In this document: piece after piece, positions 40,595-51,548 of the stretch
Layout of the letters: the number at the start of each line of letters is the position of its first letter
Position numbering within the stretch: the first letter of the stretch is position 1
Source: Mercurialis annua
Taxonomy: Eukaryota; Streptophyta; Magnoliopsida; Malpighiales; Euphorbiaceae
Assembly: GCF_937616625.2 (NCBI RefSeq)
Contig: NC_065572.1
Span: forward strand, 38,715,653 to 38,779,652
Direction: 5' to 3'
DNA: 64,000 nucleotides
Translations under genes and position numbers: made by a program
The notes under the pieces: model-generated
Told to the model about the DNA's origin: nothing
Databases searched by the model: none
The model's input: only the letters and a program-made list of their open reading frames with translations

Positions 40595-40903
40595 GGGTTA
40601 TTTCTATTAAATAGCACCACCTTTAACGTTTTTTGCGATTTAAGCCACTACTACAAATTGTCTCAATTATTAGCCCAAACTTTCCAATCTTTTTAATTAT
40701 TAGCCCAGGTCCCAATTCCGTCATCTGAAATCCCACGTGGCTCGCCGGATTGCCTTGTCAGCGCCAGCGTGGCCTCTTTATGCGACGTCGTTTTAAATTA
40801 TTTCTATCAAATAACACGAACTACCATTTTGTCTCAAATATTAGCACAACCTTTTAAATATTTTTAAATTTTAGCCTAAAATCTGTTTTCGGCTATTGGA
40901 ATC
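40595..40903 (+). repeat. Left terminal inverted repeat of the 1.85-kb element
   Basis: 309 bp ending GGCTATTGGAATC. By eye about 95% identical to the reverse complement of 42132-42441 (some 14 substitutions and one single-base indel). It contains two versions of one module (40598-40706 and 40798-40876; both have TTATTTCTAT..AAATA, TTGTCTCAA.TATTAGC and a closing TTAGCC), separated by a GC-rich stretch with CACGTGG and GCGACGTCG. The string at 40629-40647 is identical to a satellite variant. Confidence 0.88.
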
Positions 40904-42131
40904 ACAACTAACCCTACGTCACAGTCATAAATTTACAATCCTAAAATCACAGCCATAAAGTCACAAACTCTAAATGATATGTATGCTATGTTACTATCAA
41001 CTGTTACAGAATGCTATGTATGCTATCAATTGTTACTCACAGCTACTGAATGCTATGTATGTTATCAACCGTCAAGCTATATAAGTACAATAAATTAGTA
41101 GCTGAGTTAATAGCATCTACTTCATCTTAATAATGGGTCATATAAGTGCAACAAATTAGTTTAATAGATATAAATATATTTACGGGTTATATAAATGTCG
41201 CTCTCATGCAAACAATTACTATTTAGAACTGAATATTATATTTTGATATTTTAATTAATTCTAATTGTAAATGAAAATAATTTATTTAAAAACAAAGTAT
41301 TATATTTGATATTTTTTAAAGTTAAATAACGGGTCATGTAAATATCTTAATTAACATTAATACATATAACGAGACATAAAAATGTCGCTCATGTGCGTAA
41401 CATGTGATAATAATAAATTAATATTATATATAACGGGTCTTATTAATTAATATCACACACGTGGTATAGTTTTTATTTAAATAAAAATAATTATAATAAT
41501 TTATTTACAAATAAAATATTATATTTAATATTTTAATTAATTTAAAATTTAAATAACGGATCATGTAAGTGTCGCTCACATGTGTAACGCGTGGCGAAAC
41601 GCTAATACTATATATAAAACCACGGGAGGGGGGGGGGACAGGCACATTTACGTTATTATCTTCTTCACTTTATAAAATATAATTATTAATTAAAAACTAT
41701 TGAGATAATTATTAGAAAAAGAGTACTAACTAAAATAAATTACTAATTTAGAGTACTAATTAAATTAAACTACTATATTAAGATAATTGTTTAGAGTACT
41801 AATTAAAATAAACTATTATAAATATTTAACGATTACTATTTTAATTATATGTAAATCATATAAAATTCTAAATAAGGTAAACTACTTTCAATAAATTAAT
41901 ATTTTAATTATTATTTGATTTTTTTATTTAAATTCTTTATATATAATTATAAAATTTTATTATCAATTAAAAATGTTAAACTATTAAATTAATCATCCAA
42001 AGTATTATATAAGATAAACTATTCCTAATTAACTATTATTTTAAATATTATTTAATAATTTGACGAGTCACACTGCGAGCCAAATGTGAAACACATGAAA
42101 CGACATTAGTTATTCTTAAATGTGCATATTG
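40904..42131. other. Non-coding A+T-rich interior of the 1.85-kb element
   Basis: No coding frame. It contains near-tandem copies of AATGCTATGTATGCTATCAA (about 40975, 41010 and 41049). It has at least five degenerate copies of ACGGGTCATGTAA followed by TGTCGCTC (41131, 41181, 41327, 41367, 41432, 41554), partly arising from an approximately 225-bp duplication (about 41271-41340 against 41493-41567). GAGTACTAA is repeated three times (41721, 41751, 41794). A TATATATAAAA string (41609-41619) is followed by a run of ten G (41628-41637). No similarity to the satellite was seen here. Confidence 0.8.
41609..41619 (+). promoter_or_regulatory. TATA-box-like string inside the element
   Basis: TATATATAAAA followed by CCACGGGAGG. 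It has the form of a plant TATA box, but there is no downstream open frame and the surrounding sequence is A+T-rich, so chance is likely. Confidence 0.2.
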
Positions 42132-42441
42132 GATTCCAATAGCCGAAAACAGATTTTAGGCTAATAATTTAAAAATATTTAAAAAGTTGTGCTAATATTT
42201 GAGACAAAATGGTAGTTCGTGTTATTTGGTAGAAATAATCCAAAACGACGTCGCATAAAGAGGCCACGCTGGCGCTGACAAGGCAATCCGGTGAGCCATG
42301 TGGGATTTCAGATTCCGAAATTGGGACCTGGGCTAATAATTAAAAAGATTGGAAAGTTTGGGCTAATAATTGAGACAATTTATAGTAATGGCTTAAATCG
42401 CAAAAAACGCTAAAGGTGGTGCTATTTAATAGAAATACTCC
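42132..42441 (-). repeat. Right terminal inverted repeat of the 1.85-kb element
   Basis: 310 bp, starting GATTCCAATAGCCG and ending GAAATACTCC. It carries the reverse complement of the same satellite-like string (TGGCTTAAATCGCAAAAAA), so that string was part of the element before insertion. The outermost bases differ from the left end (GGAGT against GGGTT on the same reading). Confidence 0.88.
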
Positions 42442-44483
42442 TTTAAAATATTATGAAACAAATTAAAACGTTTCACATTTTTAGCGATTTAAGCCAAACG
42501 TTTAAATGTTTCACCTTTTTAGCAATTTAAGCCAAGCGTTTACAAACATTATGAAACAAAACCAAATGTTTAAAACATTATGAAACAAATTAAAACGTTT
42601 CACATTTTTAGCGATTTAAGCCAAACGTTTACAAACGTTACGAAACAAAACCAATCGTTTCACCTTTTTAGCAATTTAAGCCAAACGTTTACAAACATTA
42701 CAAAACAAATCTAAACGTTTCACCTTTTTAGCAATTTAAGCCAAATGTTTACAAACGTTACGAAACAAATCCAAGCATTTCACCTTTTTTTGCAATGTAA
42801 GCCAAACGTCTACAAACATTACAAAACAAATCCAAGCGTTTCCCCTTTTTAGCAATTTAAGCCAAATGTTTACAAACGTTACGAAACAAATCCAAGCGTT
42901 TAACCTTTTTAGAGATTTAAGCCAAACGTTTACAAACATTACAAAACAAATCCAAGCGTTTCACCTTTTTAGAAATTTAAGCCAAAAGTTTACAAACATT
43001 ACTAAACAAATCCAAGAGTTTCACCTTTTTAGCACTATAAGCCAAACGTTTACGAACGTTACGAAACAAATCCAAGCGTTTCACCTTTTTAGCGATTTAA
43101 TTCAAACGTTTACAAACGTTACGAAAAAAATCCAAACGTTTCACCTTTTTAGCTACTTAAGCCAAACATTTACAATGGTTTGAAAACAAATCCAAATGTT
43201 TCACCTTTTTAGCAATTTAAGCCAAACGTTTACAAACGTTGCGAAACAAATTCAAGCATTTCACCTTTTTAGCAATTTAAGCCAAACGTTTACAAACGTT
43301 ACAAAACAAATCCAAGCGTTTCGCCTTTTTAGCAATTTAAGCCAAACGTTTACGAACATTACGAAAAAAATTCAAACGTTTCCCCATTTTATCGATTTAA
43401 GCCAAACGTTTAAAATGTTACGAAACAAATCCAAATGTTTCACCTTTTTGGCGATTTAAGCCAAACGTTTAAAACGTTACGAAACAAATCCAAACGTTTC
43501 AACTTTTAAGCAATTTATGCAAAACGTTTACAAACATTACGAAACAAATCGAAGTGTTTCATCTTTTTAGCGATTGAAGCCAAATGTTTACAAACGTTAC
43601 GAAATAAATCCAAACGTTCCACATTTTTAGCAATTTAAGCAAAAGGTTTACAAATGTTACGAAAGAAAAACCAATTGTTTCACCTATTTTTAGCAATTTA
43701 AGCCAAATGTTTACAAATGTTACGAAACAAAACAAATGTTTCACCTATTTAGCGATTTAAGCCAACGTTTACAAACGTTACAAAACAAATCCAAACGTTT
43801 CACCTTTTTAGTGATTTAAGTCAAACATTTACAAACATTACGAAACAAATCCAAACGTTTCACCTTTTTAGCAATTTAAATCCAAACATTTCACCTCTTT
43901 AGCAAATTAAGCCAAACATTTTCAAAAGTTACGAAACAAATCCAAAAGTTTAACCTTTTTAGCGATTTAAGCCAAATTTTTCACCTTTCTAGCGATTTAA
44001 GCCAAACGTTTACAAACGTTAGGAAACAAATCCAAATGTTTCACCTTTTTAGCGAATTAAGCCAAACGTTTACAAACGTTACGAAAGTAATCCAAAAATT
44101 TAAAACGTTACGAAACCCTTTTTAATAATTTAAGCCAAACGTTTACTAACGTTACGAAACAAACCAAAACCTTTAATCTTTTTAGCGATCTAAAACAAAC
44201 GTTACGAAATAAATCCAAATGTTTCACCTTTTTAGCGATTTAAGCCAAACGTTTACAAACGTTACGAAACAAAACCAAACGTTTCACCTTTTCAGCAATT
44301 TAAGCCAAACGTTTACTGACGTTACGAAACAAATCCCAAACGTTTCACCTTAGCGGATTAAGACAAACATTTACACATGTTACGAAACAAATACAAAAGT
44401 TTTACCTTTTTAGCGATTTAAGTCAAAAGTTTACAAACGTTACGAAACAAATCCAAGCATTTCACCTTTTTAGCGATTTAAGC
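42442..44483. repeat. MITE-delimited satellite unit U3, right part
   Basis: Resumes the interrupted monomer with the duplicated TTTAAAATA. It then follows the A-B-B short-monomer region and the 1.68-kb type sequence up to the fourth MITE. Compared with 49.6-50.1 kb it is missing roughly 0.3 kb near 43320, where an A half is joined to CGTTTCGCCTTTTTAGC. Confidence 0.9.
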
Positions 44484-44866
44484 GGATAATAAACTCCCTG
44501 GGTCACTCAAGTCTCAGGAAATTTTAAAAAGGTCACTAAAGTCAATTTTCTTACAAAGTGGTCACTGAACTATACCTTTTATTACAAAAATATTTCCATT
44601 GTTACGAAAAGAACACTAAACTTTTTGTGAACTACAATAAAATCATTGGGTTATTTCTTTTATTACAAAAAAGTCATTGAAATATGTTCCTTTTTGTAAT
44701 TTTGGCTTGCCACGTAAGCAAAAATATTAGGTTTTTACGTCGTTTTATATGGGTGAACCCTTTTGTAATAAAAGGTATAGTTCAGTGACCATTTTGTAAG
44801 AAAATTGACTTTAGTGACCTTTTTGAAATTTCCTAAGACTTGAGTGATCCAAGGAGTTTAATATCC
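44484..44866. mobile_element. Mutator-type MITE, copy 4 (383 bp)
   Basis: Flanked by GATTTAAGC at 44475-44483 and 44867-44875. It shares TATTTCCATTG and GTCATTGAAATATG with copy 5, where copies 1 to 3 have TATTTCTATTG and GTCACTGAACTATG. It is therefore the sister of copy 5. Non-coding, same TIRs as copy 1. Confidence 0.9.
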
Positions 44867-47800
44867 GATTTAAGCCAAACGTTAAAAACGTTACAAAATA
44901 TATGTAGACATTTTTTTAGCTATTTAAGTCAAATGTTTACAAATGTTACGAAACAAATCCAAACGTTTCCCCTTTTTAGGGACTGAAGTCAAACGTTTCC
45001 AAACGTTACGAAATAAATTCAAATGTTTACAAACGTTTCGAAACAAAACCAAGCGTTTCCTGTTTTTATCAATTTAAGCAAAACATTTACAAACATTAGA
45101 AAAAAAATCTAAGCGTTTTACCTTTTTAGCAATTTAAGCCAAACGTTTACAAACGTTACGAAACAAATACAAGTGTTTCACCTTTTTAGCAATTCAAGCC
45201 AAACATTTACAAACGTTACAAAACAAAACCAAACTTTTATAACGTTACGAAACAAATTCAAACGTTTTTCATTTTTAGCGATTTAAGCAAAATGTTTACA
45301 CACGTTACGAAACAAATCAAATCGTTTAAAATGTTACGAAACAAATTCAAACGTTTACAAACGTTACGAAACAAACCAAGCGTTTCACCTTTTTAGCAAT
45401 TTAAGCCAAACGTTTAGAAGATTACAAAATAAATTCAAGGGTTTCAGCTTTTTAGGAATTTAAGTCAAACGTTTACAAACGTTACGAAACAAATCCAATC
45501 GTTTCACCTTTTTAGCAATTCAAGGCAAATGTTTACAAATGTTACGAAAAAAATCCAAACATTTCACCTTTTTAGCGATTTAAGCCAAACCTTTACAATC
45601 ATTACGAAACATATCCAATCAACTTCTTAGCGATTTAAGCGAAACGTTTGCAAACGTTACCAAACAAATCTAAACGTTTCACCTTTTTAGCGATTTAAGC
45701 CAAACGTTTACAAACGGTATGAAACAAATCCAAACGTTTCACCTTTTGAGCGATTTAAGCCAAACGTTTACAAACGCTACGAAACAAATCCCAACGTTTT
45801 GCCTTTTTAGCAAATTAAGCCAAAGATTTATAAACGTTACGAAACCAATCCAAACGTTTCACTTTTTTGCGATTTAAGCCAAACGTCTGCAAACGTTACG
45901 AAACAAATACAAACCTTTCCCCTTTTAGCGATTTAAGCCAAACGTTTTCAAACGTTACGAAAGAAATCCAAATATTTCACCTTTTTAGCGATTTAAGCCA
46001 GACGTTTACAAACGTTACAAAACAAATCCATATATTTCACCTTTTTAGCAATTTAAGCCAAAAGTGTACAATCGTTACGAAACAAAACCAAACGTTTAAA
46101 ACGTTTCAGATTTTTAGCGATTTAAGCCAAACATTTAAAAACGTTACGAAACAAAACCAAGCGTTTAACCTTTTTAGAAATTTAAGCCAAATGTATACAA
46201 ACTTTACGAAACAAATTCAAGCGTTTCACCTTTTTAGCAATTTAAGCCAAACACTTACAAACGTTACGAAACAAAACCAAGCGTTTCACCTTTTTAGAAA
46301 TTTAAGCCAAATGTTTACAAACATTACGAAACAAATCCAAGCGTTTCACCTTTTTAGCAATTTAAGCCAAACGTTTACAAACGTTACGAAACAAATCCAA
46401 ATATTTCACCTTTTTAGCAATTTAAGCCAAACGTTTACAAACGGTACAAAACAAATCCAAATGTTTCACCTTTATAGCGATTTAAGCCAATCATTTACAA
46501 ACGCTACGAAACAAATCCAAATATTTCACCTTTTTAGCAATGTAAGCCAAAGGTTTACAAACGTTAAAAACCAATCCAAGTGTTTCACCATTTTTGCAAT
46601 TTAAACCAAACATTTACAAACGTTACGAAACAAATCTATGCGTTTCATCTTTTGATCAATCTAATCCAAACGTTTACAAACGTTGCGAAAAAAATCCAAA
46701 CGTTTCCTTTTTTAGCGATTTAAACAAAATGTTTAAAAGGTTACGCAACCAATCCAATTGTTTCACCTTTTTAGCAATAAGTGAAACGTATACAAACGTC
46801 ACGAAACAAATCCAAGCGTTTCACCTTTTTAGCAATTTAAGCCAAATATTTACAAACGTTACGAAACAAATCCAAGCGTTTCACCTTTTTAGCAATTTAA
46901 GCAAAATGTTTACGAACGTTACGAAACAAATCCAAGCGTTTCACCTTTTTAGCAATTCAAGCCGAACGTTTAAAACCGCTACAAAACAAATCCAAACATT
47001 TCACCTTTTAAGGGATTTAAGACAAACCTTTACAAACATTACGAAACAAATCCAAATGTTTCCCCATTTGAGCGATTTAAGCGAAACGTTTGCAAACATT
47101 ACGAAACAAATCCAGACGTTTCGCTTTTTTAGCGATTTAAGCAAAACGTTTTCAAATGGTAAGAAACAAATCCAAATGTTTCACCTTTTGAGCGATTTAA
47201 GCCAAACGTTTACAAACGCTACGAAACAAATCCCAACGTTTCACCTTTTTAGCAATTTAAGCCAAACATTTACAACCGTTACGAAACAAATCCAAAAGTT
47301 TCACTTTTTTTAGCGATTTAAGCCAAACGTTTGCAAACGTTACGAAACAAATACAAACGTTGCCCCTTTTAGCGATTTAAGCCAAATATTATCAAACGTT
47401 ACGAAAGAAATCCAAATGTTTCACCTTTTTAGCGATTTAAACCAGACGTTTACAAACGTTACAAAACAAATCCAAATGTTTCACCTTTTTAGCAATTTAA
47501 GCCAAAAGTTTACAATCGTTACGAAACAAAACCAAACGTTTAAAACGTTTTGAAACAAATTAAAACGTTTCACATTTTTAGCGATTTAAGCCAAACATTT
47601 ACAAACGTTACGAAACAAAATCAAGCGTTTCACCTTTTTAGAAATTTAAGCCAAATGTTTACATACATTACGAAACAAATCCAAGCGTATCACCTTTTTA
47701 GCAATTTAAGCCAAAAGTTTACAAACGTTACGAAACAAATCCAAACGTTTCACCTTTTTAGCAATTTAAGCCAAACGTTTACAAACGTTACGAAACAAAT

Positions 47801-50800
47801 CTAAATGTTTTACCTTTTTAGCGATTTAAGCCAAACATTTACAAACGTTATAAAACAAATCCAAGCGTTTCACCTTTTTAGCAATATAAGCCAAACGTTT
47901 ACAAACGTTACGAAACAAATCCAAACTTTTCACTTTTTTAGCAATTTAAGTAAAACGTTTACAAACGTTACGTAACAAATCTAAACGTTTTACCTTTTTA
48001 GCGATTTAAGCCAAACATTTACAAACGTTATAAAACAAATCCAAGCTTTTCACCTTTTTAGCAATATAAGCCAAACGTTTACAAACGTTACGAACCAAAT
48101 CCAAGCGTTTCACCTTTTTCGCAATTTAAGCGAAATGTTTACAAACATTACGAAACAAATCCAAATGTTTCACCTTTTAGCGATTTAAGCGAAATGTTTA
48201 TAAACATTACGAAACAAATCCAAACGTTTCACCTTTTTAGCAATTTAAGCTAAACGTTTACAAACAATAAAAAACAAATCCAAGCGTTTCACCTTTTTAG
48301 CAATTTAAGCCAAATGTTTACAAACGTTACGAAACAAATCCAAGCGTTTCACCTTTTTAGCATTTTAAGCCAAACGATTACAAACATTACAAAACAAATC
48401 CAAGTGTTTCACCTTTTTAGCAATATAAGCCAAACGTTACAAACATTACGAAACAAAACCAAGCGTTTCACCTTTTCAGCAATTTAAGCAAAATGTTTAC
48501 AAACGTTATGAAACAAATCCAAATGTTTCACCTTATTAGCAATTTAAGCCAAACGTTTACAAAGGTAAGGAAACAAATCTGAATGTTTGACCTTTTTAGC
48601 GATTTAAGCCAAACGTTTACAAACTATACGAAACAAATCCAAATGTTTCCCCTTTTCAGCAATTTAAGCCAAACCCTTACAAACGTTACGAAACAAATCC
48701 AAACGTTTCACCTTTTTAGCGATTTAAGCCAAACGTTTACAAACGTTACAAAACAAATCCAAATGTTTCACCTTTTTAGCGATTTAAGCCAAACGTTTAC
48801 AAACGTTACGAAACAAATCCAAACGTTTCACCTTTTTAGCGATTTAAGGCAAACATTTTCAAATGTTACGAAACAAATCCAAATGTTTCACTTTTTTAGC
48901 GATTTAAGCCAAACGTTTAAAGGTTTCACCTTTTTAGCAATTTAAGCCAAGCGTTTACAAAAATTATGAAACAAAACCAAACGTTTAAAACATTATGAAA
49001 CAAATTAAAACGTTTCACATTTTTAGCGATTTAAGCAAAACGTTTACAAACGTAACGAAACAAAACCAAGCGTTTCACCTTTTTAGCAATTTAAGCCAAA
49101 CATTTACAAACATTACAAAACAAATCCAAACGTTTCACCTTTTTAGCAATTTAAGCCAAATATTTACAAACGTTACGAAACAAATCCAAGCATTTCACCT
49201 TTTTTGCAATGTAAGCCAAACGTCTACAAACATTACAAAACAAATCCAAGCGTTTCCCCTTTTTAGCAATTTAAGCCAAATGTTTACAAACGTTACGAAA
49301 CAAATCCAAGCGTTTAACCTTTTTAGACATTTAAGCCAAACTTTTACAAACATTACAAAACAAATCCAAGCGTTTCACCTTTTTAGAAATTTAAGCCAAA
49401 AGTTTACAAACATTACTAAACAAATCCAAGAGTTTCACCTTTTTAGCAATTTAAGCCAAACGTTTACGAACGTTACGAAACAAATCCAAACGTTTCACCT
49501 TTTTAGCAATTTAAGTCAAACGTTTACAAACGTTACGAAACAAATCCAAACGTTTCACCTTTTTAGCTATTTAAGCCAAACATTTACAATGGTTTGGAAA
49601 CAAATCCAAATGTTTCACCTTTTTAGCAATTTAAGCCAAACGTTTACAAACGTTGCGAAACAAATTCAAGCATTTCACATTTTTAGCAATTTAAGCCAAA
49701 TGTTTACAAACGTTACAAAACAAATCCAAGCGTTTCACCTTTTTCGTAATTTTAGCGAAATATTTACAAATGTTAGCGATTTAAGCGAAATGTTTAAAAA
49801 CTTACGAAACAAATCCAAACGTTTCATCTTTTTAGCGATTTAAGCCAAACGTTTACAAATGTTACCAAATAAATCCAAACGTTTCCCCTTTATAGCGATA
49901 TAAGCCAAACGTTTACAAACATTACTAAACAAATCCAAACGTTTCTCCTTTTTAGCAATTTAAGCCAAAGTTTACAAACGTTACGAAACAAATCCAAACG
50001 TTTCGCCTTTTTAGCAATTTAAGCCAAACGTTTACGAACATTACGAAAAAAATTCAAACGTTTCCCCATTTTATCGATTTAAGCCAAACGTTTAAAATGT
50101 TACGAAACAAATCCAAATGTTTCACCTTTTTGGCGATTTAAGCCAAACGTTTAAAACGTTACGAAACAAATCCAAACGTTTCAAATTTTAAGCAATTTAT
50201 GCAAAACGTTTCCAAACATTACGAAACAAATAGAAGTGTTTCATCTTTTTAGCGATTGAAGCCAAATGTTTACAAACGTTACGAAACAAATCCAAACGTT
50301 TCACATTTTTAGCAATTTAAGCAAAAGGTTTACAAATGCTACGAAAGAAAAACCAATTGTTTCACCTATTTTTAGCAATTTAAGCCAAATGTTTACAAAT
50401 GTTACGAAACAAAACAAATGTTTCACCTATTTAGCGATTTAAGCCAACGTTTACAAACGTTACAAAACAAATCCAAACGTTTCACCTCTTTAGTGATTTA
50501 AGACAAACATTTACAAACATTACGAAACAAATCCAAACGTTTCACCTTTTTAGCAATTTAAATCCAAACATTTCACCTCTTTAGCAAATTAAGCCAAATA
50601 TTTTCAAAAGTTACGAAACAAATCCAAAAGTTTAACCTTTTTAGCGATTTAAGCCAAACTTTTCACCTTTCTAGCGATTTAAGCCAAACGTTTACAAACG
50701 TTAGGAAACAAATCCAAATGTTTCACCTTTTTAGCGAATTAAGCCAAACGTTTACAAACGTTACGAAAGTAATCCAAACATTTAAAACGTTTCGAAACCC

Positions 50801-51165
50801 TTTTTAATAATTTAAGCCAAACATTTACTAACGTTACGAAACAAATCAAAACGTTTTATGTTTTTAGCGATCTAAAACAAATGTTACGAAATAAATCCAA
50901 ACGTTTCACCTTTTTAGCGATTTAAGCCAAACGTTTACAAATGTTACGAAACAAAACCAAACGTTTCACCTTTTCAGCAATTTAAGCCAAACGTTTTCTA
51001 ATGTTACGAAACAAATCCCAAACGTTTCACCTTAGCGGATTAAGACAAACGTTTACACACCTTACGAAACAAATACAAAATTTTTACCTTTTTAGCAATT
51101 TAAGTCAAAAGTTTACAAACGTTACGAAACAAATCCAAGCATTTCACCTCTTTAGAGATTTAAGC
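44867..51165. repeat. MITE-delimited satellite unit U4 (6.3 kb)
   Basis: Shortest MITE-to-MITE unit. It has a single copy of the CAAATACAAGTG landmark (about 45170), no 127-bp duplication near 48.9 kb and no transposon. It is thus closest to the simple ancestral layout of these units. Its last 2.6 kb resemble 13.9-17.7 kb. It contains the longest periodic open frame of the window (48995-49843), which I do not regard as a gene. Confidence 0.92.
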
Positions 51166-51548
51166 GGATAATAAACTCCCTGGGTCACTCAAGTCTCAGG
51201 AAATTTCAAAAAGGTCACTAAAGTCAATTTTCTAACAAAGTGGTCACTGAACTATACCTTTTATTACAAAAATATTTCCATTGTTACGAAAAGAACACTA
51301 AACTTTTTGTGAACTACAATAAAATCATTGGGTTATTTCTTTTATTACAAAAAAGTCATTGAAATATGTTCCTTTTTGTAATTTTGGCTTGCCACGTAAG
51401 CAAAAATATTAGGTTTTTACGTCGTTTTATATGGGTGAACCCTTTTGTAATAAAAGGTATAGTTCAGTGACCATTTTGTAAGAAAATTGACTTTAGTGAC
51501 CTTTTTGAAATTTCCTAAGACTTGAGTGATCCAAGGAGTTTAATATCC
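51166..51548. mobile_element. Mutator-type MITE, copy 5 (383 bp)
   Basis: Flanked by GATTTAAGC at 51157-51165 and 51549-51557, in a monomer with local changes (CTCTTTAGAGATTTAAGC). Private changes include TTTCAAAAAGG near the left end and TTCTAACAAAG. It shares two diagnostic changes with copy 4. Non-coding. Confidence 0.9.

Larger units (their letters stand above)
40595..42441. mobile_element. Non-autonomous Mutator-like element, 1,847 bp
   Basis: Begins GGGTTATTTCTATT and ends AATAGAAATACTCC. It is flanked by perfect 9-bp duplications TTTAAAATA at 40586-40594 and 42442-42450. The TIRs are about 310 bp. The interior is A+T-rich, repetitive and has no open frame of note, so no transposase is present. 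Long TIRs and a 9-bp duplication fit a Mutator-like element (established family feature). The empty site, GTTTAAAACATTATG, is visible in U1 (about 22910 and 23037), U2 (about 30035) and U4 (about 48982), so this insertion is private to U3 and younger than the unit amplification. It could instead be a composite of nested MITEs, because the terminal module is repeated inside each TIR. Confidence 0.88.

Noticed and set aside
41609..41637. Functional promoter (TATA-like string and G run)
   Set aside because: No downstream transcript unit can be recognised, and such strings are common in A+T-rich DNA; kept only as a low-confidence site.
40904..42131. Captured gene fragment or transposase in the element interior
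   Set aside because: No open frame of useful length on either strand; the sequence is A+T-rich and internally repetitive.
40595..42441. LTR retrotransposon or solo LTR
   Set aside because: The ends are inverted, not direct, repeats; the target duplication is 9 bp; there is no TG..CA boundary, primer-binding site or polypurine tract.
48995..49843. Longest open reading frames (282, 245, 239 and 227 codons, and others) as repeat-protein genes
   Set aside because: They are translations of the satellite in its open frame. They start and stop at random monomer variants, change amino acids freely at CG sites, have no promoter or intron structure, and occur wherever indels allow.
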